A stretch of DNA of 64,000 bases. Source: Streptomyces rimosus subsp. rimosus (GTDB taxonomy: Bacteria; Actinomycetota; Actinomycetes; Streptomycetales; Streptomycetaceae). The notes beneath the pieces were generated by a model. It was not told where the DNA came from and did no database searches. It worked only from the letters and a program-made list of their open reading frames with translations. Position 1 is the first letter of the stretch, and every line of letters starts with the position of its first letter. Position numbers and translations under genes: made by a program. The DNA lies in NCBI RefSeq assembly GCF_000720725.1, contig NZ_JOCQ01000003.1:62001-126000 (forward strand). The letters run 5' to 3'. This document shows, piece by piece, positions 17,968-26,469 of the stretch.

Positions 17968-18648
17968 TTACGGCTCGAACTTGTACCCCAGCCCGCGGAC
18001 CGTGACCAGGTACCGCGGCGCGCCCGGGTCCGGCTCGATCTTGGCCCGCAGGCGCTTCACGTGGACGTCCAGCGTCTTGGTGTCGCCCACGTAGTCGGCG
18101 CCCCAGACGCGGTCGATCAGCTGCATACGGGTCAGCACCCGGCCCGCGTTGCGCAGCAGCATCTCCAGCAGGTCGAACTCCTTCAGGGGCAGGTCCACCT
18201 TGCCGCCGGAGACCGTGACGACGTGGCGGTCCACGTCCATCCGTACCGGCCCGGCCTCCAGGGCCTGCGGCGTGACCTCCTCCGGCTCGCCGCGGCGGCG
18301 CAGCACCGCGCGGATCCGGGCGACCAGCTCCCGGGTGGAGAAGGGCTTGGTGACGTAGTCGTCGGCTCCTATCTCCAGACCGACCACCTTGTCGATCTCG
18401 CTGTCCTTCGCGGTCACCATGATGACCGGGACGTTGGAGCGGCCGCGCAGCTGACGGCAGACCTCGGTGCCGGGCAGGCCCGGCAGCATCAGGTCCAGCA
18501 GGACCAGGTCGGCGCCGTTGCGCTCGAACTCGTCCAGGCCGTCGGGGCCGGTGGCCGCGACGGCGACCTCGAAGCCCTCCTTGCGGAGCATGTACGACAG
18601 GGCGTCACTGAACGATTCCTCGTCCTCGACGACGAGCACTCGGGTCAC
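17968..18648 (-). CDS. phoP: Phosphate response regulator PhoP
   Basis: 226 residues, OmpR/PhoB family. Receiver domain with acidic pair in VVEDEE and phosphoacceptor D52 (LVLLDLMLP), T/K switch residues in MVTAKD and TKPFS. The C-terminal winged helix shows the recognition helix region TKTLDVHVKRLRAKIE and the VRGLGYKFEP end. It activates phosphate-scavenging genes and in Streptomyces also represses nitrogen and antibiotic genes. Its start overlaps the phoR stop (ATGA, 18645-18648), and a PHO box lies upstream of the phoR-phoP operon. Confidence 0.93.
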   Translation of the reverse strand: MTRVLVVEDEESFSDALSYMLRKEGFEVAVAATGPDGLDEFERNGADLVLLDLMLPGLPGTEVCRQLRGRSNVPVIMVTAKDSEIDKVVGLEIGADDYVTKPFSTRELVARIRAVLRRRGEPEEVTPQALEAGPVRMDVDRHVVTVSGGKVDLPLKEFDLLEMLLRNAGRVLTRMQLIDRVWGADYVGDTKTLDVHVKRLRAKIEPDPGAPRYLVTVRGLGYKFEP

Positions 18649-19919
18649 GGAAGGACCTCCGGGGCAGGGTGAGCAGGGAGCGGATCGTTGAAGGTCTCGT
18701 ACGGGCGGTCCTCTTCGTCGAGGCCTTCCGCCGACGGGTCGGAGGCGGTACGCGCACGGTCGCGTACGGCACCGGCCTCCGGGAGACGCAGGGTGAAGGT
18801 GGAGCCCTGTCCCTCAGCGCTCCAGACGGTGACCTCCCCGCCGTGCGAGGCGGCCACGTGTTTGACGATGGCGAGGCCGAGGCCGGTCCCGCCGGTGGCG
18901 CGCGAGCGCGCCGGGTCCACGCGGTAGAACCGCTCGAAGATGCGGTCCCGGTCCTTCTCCGATATCCCGATGCCCTGGTCAGTCACCGCGATCTCGATCA
19001 GGTCACCGCCATGTGCCTGGACACGGCGGCCCGCGATACCGACCCGGGTACGGGCCGGCGAGTAGTTGACGGCGTTCTCGACGAGGTTGCCGAGGGCGGC
19101 GGCGAGCTGGCCGCGGTTGCCCCAGACGTGCAGGTCGGCGGTGCCGGCGGCGGCCATGGTGATCTGCTTCGTGCCGGCCTGCTGGCGGCAGCGGTCGATC
19201 GCCTCGGCGACCAGCTCGTCCACGCGCACCGGCTCGGCGTCCTCCAGCGGGTCGTCGTTCTGCACCCGGGAGAGGTCGATCAGTTCCTGGACGAGGTTGG
19301 TCAGGCGGGTGGCCTCGTTCTGCATCCGGCCCGCGAAGCGCTCGACCGCCTCCGGGTCGTCGCTCGCGTCCATGACGGCCTCGGACAGCAGCGACAGCGC
19401 GCCGACCGGGGTCTTTAGCTCATGGCTGACGTTGGCGACGAAGTCGCGGCGTACCGCTTCTATGCGCCGGGCCTCGGTCAGGTCCTCGACCAGGAGCAGC
19501 ACCAGCCGCGAGCCGAGGGGCGCGACCCGGGCGGAGACCGCCAGGGCGTCGCCGCCCCGGCCGGTGCCCCGGCGCGGCAGGTCCAGCTCGATCTGGCGTA
19601 TCTCGCCGTCGCGGCGGGTTTCGCGGGCCATCTGGAGCATCGGCTCGACGGCCAGCTTGCCGCCGCGTACGAGCCCGAGGGCGTACGCGGCGGAGCTGGC
19701 CTTGACGACGGCGTCGGCCTCGTCCAGGACGACGGCCGAGGAGCGCAGCACGGACAGGACCGTGTCCACACCGGGCGGCAGCACCGCGTCGGTGTGCAGG
19801 GAGGTCCGGGTGGGCTTGGCCTGATCCCGCTCGCTCCAGCGGAACGCCAGCATGGCGAAGACGCCGGTGCACAAACCGGCGATCGCTGCCACTGCGGCGA
19901 CGGCCGCGTCCACGTTCAT
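18645..19919 (-). CDS. phoR: Phosphate sensor histidine kinase PhoR
   Basis: 424 residues. One N-terminal membrane helix (about residues 3-25), no large extracellular sensor, a PAS-like region (about 55-160), a dimerisation/phosphoacceptor helix with FVANVSHELKTPVG, then the catalytic domain with N-box NLVENAVNYSP, DQGIGI and GGTGLGLAIVKH. The short transmembrane architecture matches Streptomyces PhoR, which is thought to sense phosphate status through the Pst/PhoU complex. It forms an operon with phoP (four-base overlap) and is divergent from phoU. Confidence 0.93.
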   Translation of the reverse strand: MNVDAAVAAVAAIAGLCTGVFAMLAFRWSERDQAKPTRTSLHTDAVLPPGVDTVLSVLRSSAVVLDEADAVVKASSAAYALGLVRGGKLAVEPMLQMARETRRDGEIRQIELDLPRRGTGRGGDALAVSARVAPLGSRLVLLLVEDLTEARRIEAVRRDFVANVSHELKTPVGALSLLSEAVMDASDDPEAVERFAGRMQNEATRLTNLVQELIDLSRVQNDDPLEDAEPVRVDELVAEAIDRCRQQAGTKQITMAAAGTADLHVWGNRGQLAAALGNLVENAVNYSPARTRVGIAGRRVQAHGGDLIEIAVTDQGIGISEKDRDRIFERFYRVDPARSRATGGTGLGLAIVKHVAASHGGEVTVWSAEGQGSTFTLRLPEAGAVRDRARTASDPSAEGLDEEDRPYETFNDPLPAHPAPEVLP

Positions 19920-19992
19920 GACTCCAGGTTATGCGGCGGCTGTGACACTTCCCCAGCCGTTCGAGGGCCTGCTCGAACATACGTCGCCCAGA

Positions 19993-20025
19993 GTTCACCT
20001 TGGTGTCGGCGCCGGTTCACTCCGG
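19993..20025. promoter_or_regulatory. PHO box (PhoP-binding direct repeats) between phoR and phoU
   Basis: GTTCACCTTGG, an intervening 11-mer, and GTTCACTCCGG are in exact 11-base register (19993, 20004, 20015), the hallmark spacing of Streptomyces PhoP direct-repeat units. It lies in the 236-base gap between the divergent phoR-phoP and phoU genes, the position of the autoregulatory PHO box known in S. coelicolor. Confidence 0.85.
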
Positions 20026-20155
20026 GTGGCAGAACCGGTCGCGTTCCGGCCGGAACGTGGGAGCGTGGGGGTTTCAGCCCCCCGCGTCACCACTCCGGGC
20101 GGCACATCACCATCCCGAGCGACACGTCACCACCCGAACCGAGAGAAGGTCACTG

Positions 20156-20833
20156 ATGCGGGACGCGTACCACGAGGAGCTGGATTCGATCGGCGAGGGC
20201 CTCGTCGAGATGGCCAGGCTCGTCGGCTCCGCGATCGGGCGCGCCACCACGGCGATACTCGACGCGGACCTGAAGCTGGCCGAGGCCGTCATCGCCGCCG
20301 ACGAGAAGGTGGACGATCTCCAGCGGGACCTGGAGGCCCGCGCGATAGCCCTGCTGGCACGCCAGCAGCCGGTCGCCACCGACCTGCGGATAGTCGTCAC
20401 CTCCCTGCGGATGAGCGCCGACCTGGAACGCTCCGGCGACCTGGCCCAGCACGTGGCCAAGCTCGCCCGGCTGCGGTTCCCGGAGCGGGCCGTACCGCGG
20501 GACCTGCACGCCACGATCCTGGAGATGGGCCAGCTCGCCCAGCGCCTGATGGCCAAGGCCGGCGAGGTCATCATCACCAAGGACGTCGACCTGGCACTCC
20601 AGCTGGAGCAGGACGACGACGCGATGGACCTCCTCCACCGCACCCTGTTCCAGCACCTGATGGACGACCGCTGGAAGCACGGCATCGAGACGGCCGTGGA
20701 TGTGACGCTGCTGGGCCGCTACTACGAGCGCTTCGCCGACCACGCGGTGTCGGTCGCCAAGCGCGTCGTCTACCTGGTCACCGGCGAGCACGCGGACGAG
20801 ATCGCCGCACCGGCACCGGTGGAGGGCGCGTAA
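20156..20833 (+). CDS. phoU: Phosphate-signalling regulator PhoU
   Basis: 225 residues from ATG 20156, with GAGAGAAGG six to seven bases upstream; the longer open frame is unneeded. Two three-helix PhoU bundles are apparent, with metal-binding signatures DEKVDDLQRDLE in the first and RYYERFADHAVSVAKR in the second. PhoU dampens PhoR kinase activity when phosphate is plentiful and links it to the Pst transporter. Divergent from phoR-phoP across the PHO box. Confidence 0.93.
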   Translation: MRDAYHEELDSIGEGLVEMARLVGSAIGRATTAILDADLKLAEAVIAADEKVDDLQRDLEARAIALLARQQPVATDLRIVVTSLRMSADLERSGDLAQHVAKLARLRFPERAVPRDLHATILEMGQLAQRLMAKAGEVIITKDVDLALQLEQDDDAMDLLHRTLFQHLMDDRWKHGIETAVDVTLLGRYYERFADHAVSVAKRVVYLVTGEHADEIAAPAPVEGA

Positions 20834-20964
20834 CGGCGCCCGTCCCCGTCCGGAAGCCGTTCAACGGCGCGCCGTGCCACCGCGCGCCGTTGATGCGCCT
20901 CGGCGGGCGGGCCTCCAATGGAAGCGGACGACAATCAATGCCCCTCTTCCCAAGGAGGCAAACC

Positions 20965-21078
20965 ATGGCGCGCTCCTCCACCCCCGAACCCCAACTGTCC
21001 AACTGCGGCTGCGGCCCCAGCTGCTCCTGCGGCTGCCAGTCCGGCGGGCCTTGCCAGTGTGGGGGCGGGTGCGGCTGA
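20965..21078 (+). CDS. Metallothionein-like Cys-rich miniprotein (37 aa)
   Basis: 37 residues with eight cysteines, all in the C-terminal 25 (NCGCG, SCSCGC, PCQC, GGGC), arranged as CxC pairs as in metallothioneins. There are no aromatic residues or hydrophobic segments. Start ATG 20965 is preceded by a near-perfect AAGGAGG at 20952-20958 (spacing six), and the gene is followed by a tight hairpin at 21082-21101, so expression as an independent unit is credible. A role in binding zinc, copper or another soft metal is inferred from composition alone. It lies 130 bases after phoU. It is too short for most gene callers. Confidence 0.8.
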   Translation: MARSSTPEPQLSNCGCGPSCSCGCQSGGPCQCGGGCG

Positions 21079-21081
21079 TAT

Positions 21082-21101
21082 CCGGCCGCCCCTGCGGCCG
21101 G
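21082..21101 (+). terminator. Hairpin terminator after the metallothionein-like gene
   Basis: CCGGCCGC (21082-21089), loop CCCT, GCGGCCGG (21094-21101): a perfect eight-base stem starting three bases after the stop codon. Confidence 0.65.
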
Positions 21102-21390
21102 CTTCCGACCTGCCACGGTCACGCCTGAACGTTCCGGCGGGCGTTCGGGGGCGATCGTGGCGGGAGAGGCGGGCCCCGCTCGGCGGTGTGGCGAGCGGGG
21201 CCGTCCTGCTGCGCAGGGAACGGCCGAGCGGACAGAGGTCGCCGTCCCTGTTTCATCGAGGGCTTCTACGGAGATTCCTTCAGGCCGGGCGGGCCGGGCG
21301 GGCCGGGCGGGAAACACCCGGCGCCATGGTGTGCAGAGGCGCGGCGGCGGGCATCTGAAGGGCCCCGAACCTTCCGCACCAGGAGTTGCC

Positions 21391-21531
21391 GTGCAGTTGA
21401 CGGAAGCGGCTCCGATCATCGTCGCAGTCATCACGATCATCGGCGGGCTGGCCCAAGCTCGTCGCCGACGGCCCATGGCGGCTGCTCGGCTCCTACGGGC
21501 TGGGGCAGGACGCGGTCCCGCGCCGCCGTGA
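21391..21531 (+). CDS. Possible truncated small membrane protein
   Basis: GTG 21391 has AGGAG five bases upstream and opens with VQLTEAAPIIVAVITIIGGLA, a plausible membrane helix, then becomes Arg-rich and Ala/Gly-rich for 25 residues. After the helix, another frame reads WPKLVADGPWRLLGSYGLGQ, which looks more protein-like, suggesting a one-base frameshift near 21452. Likely a broken gene; the family is not recognised. Confidence 0.25.
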   Translation: MQLTEAAPIIVAVITIIGGLAQARRRRPMAAARLLRAGAGRGPAPP

Positions 21532-21661
21532 CGCACGTGGAAGGCCGATCTGAGCGCCTGCCCAAGCCGCGTCCGTCCCCGCACGCAGCGCCCGCCGCCT
21601 CCAGCAAGCCACCCACCCGATGCCAGACGCCCCGAGCCCCCACACCCACCACGCCAACGAA

Positions 21662-21689
21662 CCCCCGCCTGAAAACCCGCAGGCGGGGG
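21662..21689. terminator. Hairpin terminator downstream of asnB
   Basis: CCCCCGCCTG (21662-21671) and CAGGCGGGGG (21680-21689) form a perfect ten-base stem with an eight-base loop. On the minus strand it follows asnB by about 200 bases. Confidence 0.65.
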
Positions 21690-21884
21690 CTCCGAACGCA
21701 TGGGCTCACTTCTTCTTGCCCCGGGTCCGGCGGGGCCGTTTCCCGCCCCCTGGCCAGAGGGGCGCGCACCTCGCCTGACCTGCGGTCGGGCGGTCGTTGG
21801 CCGTCGTTGCCTGTTGTCGCCGGGCGTCCTCGGAGGGGCTGGAGCGGGCCCGGCCCGGGCCTCTGGCGCCGGCTGTTCAGGCAC

Positions 21885-23732
21885 TCAGGACATGCGGATC
21901 TCCGGCTGGTACATGTCCAGCCAGGTCGCGATGTCGATCATCCGGTCGAGCTGCTCCCGCACGGCGTCCGGCATTTTCGCCGGGTCCAGCTTCACCATTT
22001 TGTCGATCGATGCCCGGGTGACGATCTGGAAGACCGGGTGGTCCGGCTCGGAGAGCAGCTGCCTGCCCATCTGCTGCAGCCCGCTCGCGTAGCCCGGGTC
22101 CTGGGTGGAGGGGTAGGGGCTCTTCAACCGCTCCACCACCGATCGCGGAAGCAGATCGCCGGCGGCTGCGCGCAGCAGGCTCTTCTCCCTGCCGTCGAAG
22201 CTCTTCATCGACCACGGGGTGTTGTAGACGTACTCGACCAGCCGGTGGTCGCAGTACGGCACCCGGACCTCCAGGCCGACCGCCATGCTGATCCGGTCCT
22301 TGCGGTCGAGCAGCACCTGGAGGAACCGGGTGAGGTGCATGTGGCTCATGACACGCATGCGCCGTTCCTGTTCGTCCTCCCCGGGCAGCGTCTCGACGTC
22401 AGCAACCGCCCCGCTGTAGCGGTCCTTGAGGTACGTCGCCAGGTCGCTCGTGGCCATCAGGTCCGGGTTGAGCACCTCCAACGCGTTCGCCTTGGACCAC
22501 GCGGACAGTACGGGGACCATCCACGGGAAGATCTGGGCGCGCTGCGCCACCGGGTCCCGGAACCAGGGGTATCCCCCGAACAGCTCGTCCGCCGTCTCAC
22601 CGGAGAGCGCGACCGTGGAGTGCTCGCGGATGGCCTTGAACAGCTTGTACAGCGATACGTCCACGTCGGCGAGGCCGTTGGGGAAGTCCTTCGCGGCCAG
22701 GACCGCCCTGCGCGCGTCAAGATCGGTGAGCGCGGTGTGGGGCAGCACGATGTCCTCGTGCAGCGAGCCGACATGGTCGGCCACATCGTGCACGAACGGC
22801 GAGTCCGGGGTGGCCCGCATGCTGTCGGGCCGGAAGTTGTCGGCCAGCCCGACGAAGTCGACGGAGAAGCTGCGCACCTTCTCGCCGCGAGCGGCCAGTT
22901 CCCGCGCGGCCAGCGCCGTGATCGAGCTGGAGTCCAGTCCGCCGGAGAGCAGCACGCACTGCGGCACGTCCGCGACGAGCTGGCGCCGCACGATGTCGTC
23001 GAGCAGCTCACGGATCTTGGCGACCGTGGTGTCCCGGTCGTCGGTGTGCTCCTGGGTGGCCAGCTTCCAGTACGTCCGCTCGCGCAGACCGGCGCGGTCG
23101 ACCACCACGAGGCTGCCCGGCCGCACCTCGCGCATGTTGGACCAGATCGCGTGGCCCGGCGTCTTGGACACGCTCAGCAGCTCGAAGAGGCCTTCGGCGT
23201 CGATCACCCGCTTGAACATGGGGTGGGCCAGGATGGTCTTGGGCTCCGAGCCGAAGAGCACGCCGTCGGCGGTGGGGTGGAAATAGAAGGGCTTGATGCC
23301 CATCCGGTCGCGGATCATGACCAGCTTCTCGTGCCGGGAGTCCCAGACCGCGAAGGCGTACATGCCGTTGAGCCGGTCGGCCAGTGCCTCGCCCCACTGC
23401 AGGTATCCGCGCAGCACGACCTCGGTGTCGCTGGCCGTCCCGAAGCGGTGGCCGAGGCTGCGCAGCTCCTCACGCAGTTCCGTGAAGTTGTACACCTCAC
23501 CGCTGTAGGTGATGACCACCGGGCCGTGCGGGGTGTCGACCCGCATCGGCTGCGTGCCGCCCTCGATGTCGATCACCGCCAGTCGGCGGTGGCCGAGTGC
23601 CACGTGCCGGTCCACCCAGGTGCCACTGGCGTCGGGGCCCCGGTAGGCCATGGTCCCGGTCATCGCGTCCACCGTCGCCTGCTCTTTGGTCAGGTCGTGG
23701 TCGAACGCGAGCCAGCCTGAGATTCCACACAT
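21885..23732 (-). CDS. asnB: Glutamine-hydrolysing asparagine synthetase
   Basis: 615 residues from ATG 23732, which places the catalytic nucleophile Cys at position 2 (MCGISGW) as this class II amidotransferase requires; the upstream frame to 23771 would bury it and is rejected. The N-terminal glutaminase domain shows RRLAVIDIEGG and GEVYNF; the synthetase half has the PP-loop LSGGLDSSS. It makes Asn from Asp, Gln and ATP in the cytoplasm. GGGAG lies about eight bases upstream. Bounded by a hairpin on one side and an A/T-rich leader on the other. Family members can also amidate secondary-metabolite precursors, but no such cluster is adjacent. Confidence 0.9.
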   Translation of the reverse strand: MCGISGWLAFDHDLTKEQATVDAMTGTMAYRGPDASGTWVDRHVALGHRRLAVIDIEGGTQPMRVDTPHGPVVITYSGEVYNFTELREELRSLGHRFGTASDTEVVLRGYLQWGEALADRLNGMYAFAVWDSRHEKLVMIRDRMGIKPFYFHPTADGVLFGSEPKTILAHPMFKRVIDAEGLFELLSVSKTPGHAIWSNMREVRPGSLVVVDRAGLRERTYWKLATQEHTDDRDTTVAKIRELLDDIVRRQLVADVPQCVLLSGGLDSSSITALAARELAARGEKVRSFSVDFVGLADNFRPDSMRATPDSPFVHDVADHVGSLHEDIVLPHTALTDLDARRAVLAAKDFPNGLADVDVSLYKLFKAIREHSTVALSGETADELFGGYPWFRDPVAQRAQIFPWMVPVLSAWSKANALEVLNPDLMATSDLATYLKDRYSGAVADVETLPGEDEQERRMRVMSHMHLTRFLQVLLDRKDRISMAVGLEVRVPYCDHRLVEYVYNTPWSMKSFDGREKSLLRAAAGDLLPRSVVERLKSPYPSTQDPGYASGLQQMGRQLLSEPDHPVFQIVTRASIDKMVKLDPAKMPDAVREQLDRMIDIATWLDMYQPEIRMS

Positions 23733-24059
23733 CTCGGCACTCCCGTCGTCGTCATAGGCTGGATTGCCCACAGGCGGGATCGTCGCGCGGATTCATTAGT
23801 GTTTTTTTCAAATGTTTAACAGGACTCCGTGAGGTCTGCCCGGGCAAGGTTGCCGGAGCGTGTCAGGCGGGTGGACATGCGGCGGGTTGAGGGCCTGCGG
23901 GCGGAGGTGTCGGGGTTCGCGGCAGATGTGTCTTCGCACGCGAGCAAGCGGCCGGCCCGTGACGAAGCGCCTGATCTTCGCCGGACCCAACAGCGGGCCA
24001 AAAAGAAACACGCCCCTCATCTGCACCAAACGCGCAGGTGAGGGGCGTGATCGCGATGC
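23733..24059. promoter_or_regulatory. asnB leader and gpmA terminator region
   Basis: No gene. An A/T-rich pocket at about 23795-23822 (minus strand GTTAAACATTTGAAAA) probably carries the asnB promoter and resembles a GlnR half-site pair. The gpmA hairpin (24010-24050) occupies the right end. Confidence 0.45.
24002..24050 (-). terminator. gpmA: Intrinsic terminator of gpmA
   Basis: On the minus strand a 15-base stem (CACGCCCCTCACCTG-type, arms at 24036-24050 and 24010-24024, one G-T pair) is followed by TTTCTTTTT. This is one of the few T-tailed terminators in the window. It begins ten bases after the gpmA stop. Confidence 0.85.
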
Positions 24060-24821
24060 TTACTTCTTCTTGCCCTGGTTCTTCACGGCCTCGATGGCGG
24101 CCTTGGCGGCCTCCGGGTCGAGGTAGGTGCCGCCCGGGTTGACCGGGTGGAAGTCGGCGTCCAGCTCGTAGGAGAGCGGGATGCCGGTGGGGATGTTCAG
24201 GCCGGCGATGTCCGCGTCGGAGATGCCGTCGAGGTGCTTGACCAGGGCGCGGAGCGAGTTGCCGTGGGCGGCGACCAGGACCGTGCGGCCGGTGGCCAGG
24301 TCGGGGACGATGCTGTCGTACCAGTACGGCAGCATGCGGACGACGACGTCCTTGAGGCACTCGGTGCGCGGGCGCAGCTCGCTGGGGATGATCGCGTAGC
24401 GCGGGTCGTCGATCTGGGAGAACTCCGCGTCGTCGGCGAGGGCCGGCGGCGGGGTGTCGTACGAGCGGCGCCAGAGCATGAACTGCTCCTCGCCGAACTC
24501 GGCCAGGGTCTGCGCCTTGTCCTTGCCCTGGAGCGCGCCGTAGTGGCGCTCGTTCAGGCGCCAGCTGCGGTGGACCGGGATCCAGTGGCGGTCGGCGGCC
24601 TCCAGGGCCAGCTGCGCGGTGCGGATGGCGCGCTTCTGGACGGAGGTGTGCACGACGTCGGGGAGCAGGCCGGCGTCCTTGAGCAGCTCACCGCCGCGGA
24701 CCGCCTCCTTCTCGCCCTTCTCGTTGAGATTGACGTCCACCCAGCCGGTGAACAGGTTCTTCGCGTTCCACTCGCTCTCGCCGTGGCGAAGGAGGATCAG
24801 CTTGTACGGTGCGTCGGCCAT
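24060..24821 (-). CDS. gpmA: 2,3-bisphosphoglycerate-dependent phosphoglycerate mutase
   Basis: 253 residues from ATG 24821; the long upstream extension to 25304 is noise. The histidine-phosphatase signature LLRHGESEWN carries the phosphorylated His13, and NERHYGALQG, the second catalytic His (VAAHGNSLRALVKHL) and the C-terminal lysine tail are as in dPGM. It interconverts 3- and 2-phosphoglycerate in glycolysis. Standalone transcription unit ended by the T-tailed hairpin. Confidence 0.93.
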   Translation of the reverse strand: MADAPYKLILLRHGESEWNAKNLFTGWVDVNLNEKGEKEAVRGGELLKDAGLLPDVVHTSVQKRAIRTAQLALEAADRHWIPVHRSWRLNERHYGALQGKDKAQTLAEFGEEQFMLWRRSYDTPPPALADDAEFSQIDDPRYAIIPSELRPRTECLKDVVVRMLPYWYDSIVPDLATGRTVLVAAHGNSLRALVKHLDGISDADIAGLNIPTGIPLSYELDADFHPVNPGGTYLDPEAAKAAIEAVKNQGKKK

Positions 24822-25086
24822 GCCTTCGAGCGTAATCCACTTCCGGCCACGGGATCGCCGCGGCCCACGGTCAGGGGAGGGGGACCCGCACGGGGCGAGA
24901 GGTTGATCTTCGTGGGGACACGGACGCCGGTACGTGGGGGCACGGGCGCCGATACGGGTGCTGGCACGATCGCGCCGCGCGTGCGGGTCCGGGAGGCTGG
25001 CCGTGGGGTCGCAGAGCCGCCATCGGACGGCCGGGGGCGGCGGACGGCCCGGACGGAACACCACACCGAAACGGGGGAGAATCGGA

Positions 25087-26376
25087 ATGACGACCTTCAC
25101 TCGCCGTGACTGCATGATCACAGGGGCGGCCGCCGTAGCGGCTCTCGCTCTCGCTTCGCCGGCCTCCGGAAGCGCAGCGAAGGCCGGGCCACGGAGCGCG
25201 CCGAAGGCCGGCCCACGGAGCGCGAAGCCGGTCCGTATGACACTTCCCGCACCGACCGGCCCCCACCAAGTGGGCGTGACCCACCTCCACTTGGTGGACG
25301 GCACCCGGCGCGACCCCTGGGTGGCCTCACGGCCGTACCGGGAGTTGATGGTGAGTGTCCGCCACCCGGCCCGTGCGGCCGACGGGCATCCGCTCGCTCC
25401 TCACATGCTGCCGGGTGAGGCGGCGGCGTTCGACGACTGGAGCAACTTTTCGGAGGACATCGCGAAGGGCCTGGCCGACTGGGGCGCCACCCGTACGCAC
25501 GCACACCTGGACGCGCCGGTCGCGCGGCATGCCGGGCGGGGGTTCCCGGTGGTGCTCTACTCGCCCGGTGCGGCGGATCCGCGCGCGCTGGGCAGCACGC
25601 TCGCCGACGAGCTGGCCTCCCACGGGTACGTCGTCGTCAGCATCGACCACACGTACGAGGCACCAGGGGTGCAGTTTCCGGATGGGCGGGTGGCACATAC
25701 CCGTCTGCCGGAGGAGGCGGGGAAGGCGCAGCGGCCCGAGCAGGTCGTCGCGCTGTTGAAGAAACTGACGGCGGTACGGGTGGCCGACACCCGCTTCGTT
25801 CTGGACGAACTGGCCCGGCCGGCTGCACTGCCGCGCTCGCTGCGGGGCGTGCTGGACCTTCGGGCGGTGGGGATGTTCGGGCAGTCCGGCGGCGGGTTCA
25901 CGGCGGCGCAGGCCATGCACGACGACCTCCGGATCAAGGCGGCGGTGAACATGGACGGCGTGATGGGTTACACCCGGCGCGACGACGATCCCGCCAACCC
26001 GTCCACGGTCGGTACCGACGGGCTGGACCGCCCGCTGCTCCTGATGGGCATGGAGGGCGACGACCACCACACGGTCGCGTCCTGGAAGGCGGTGTGGGAG
26101 CACAGTTCGGGGTGGCACCGGGACCTCACGCTGACCGGTGCCGCGCATGCGAGCTTCACGGACGCGCAGTCGCTGGTTCCGCAGTTGGCCGGGGAGGGCG
26201 GGCTGTCGCGGAAGACCGTCGAGAAGCTGGTGGGTACGGTCGCGCCGGACCGTTCGGTGGCCGTGCAGCGGGCGTACGTGACGGCGTTCTTCGACCGGTG
26301 GCTGCGGGGGAGGCAGCAGGGCGGGTTGCTGGACGGGCCGTCGGCTCGGTTCCCGGAGGTTCGGTTCGTATGGTGA
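25087..26376 (+). CDS. Tat-exported alpha/beta hydrolase (PAF-acetylhydrolase/lipase-like)
   Basis: 429 residues from ATG 25087 with GGGGGAG just upstream. The N-terminus TRRDCMITGAAAVAALALA is a plausible twin-arginine signal, so export in folded form is likely. The catalytic fold shows the oxyanion region VVLYSPGAADPRALG, a nucleophile elbow GMFGQSGGGFT, an Asp-containing strand (LLLMGMEGDDHH) and a late GAAHASFTD His. This is the pattern of bacterial PAF-acetylhydrolase/chlorophyllase-like esterases; the substrate is unknown. It is convergent with the ybjN-like gene. Confidence 0.85.
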   Translation: MTTFTRRDCMITGAAAVAALALASPASGSAAKAGPRSAPKAGPRSAKPVRMTLPAPTGPHQVGVTHLHLVDGTRRDPWVASRPYRELMVSVRHPARAADGHPLAPHMLPGEAAAFDDWSNFSEDIAKGLADWGATRTHAHLDAPVARHAGRGFPVVLYSPGAADPRALGSTLADELASHGYVVVSIDHTYEAPGVQFPDGRVAHTRLPEEAGKAQRPEQVVALLKKLTAVRVADTRFVLDELARPAALPRSLRGVLDLRAVGMFGQSGGGFTAAQAMHDDLRIKAAVNMDGVMGYTRRDDDPANPSTVGTDGLDRPLLLMGMEGDDHHTVASWKAVWEHSSGWHRDLTLTGAAHASFTDAQSLVPQLAGEGGLSRKTVEKLVGTVAPDRSVAVQRAYVTAFFDRWLRGRQQGGLLDGPSARFPEVRFVW

Positions 26377-26469
26377 TGTCCGTACGGTGCCCCCGTACGG
26401 TGATGTCCGTACAAGTCGGGATGTCCATACGCGGGGTCGGTGCGCCGACGCGCCCCGAAAGGGCGGCCG

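Larger units (their letters stand above)
21102..21884. other. Poorly coding region between the Cys-rich gene and asnB
   Basis: Contains a run of GGGCCGGGC units (about 21287-21311), a possible truncated membrane ORF at 21391 (listed separately), and the asnB-side hairpin at 21662-21689. On the minus strand, a frame ending at 21706 encodes a basic tail (KRPRRTRGKKK) with no start codon, which may be a gene remnant. No full gene is supported. Confidence 0.45.
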
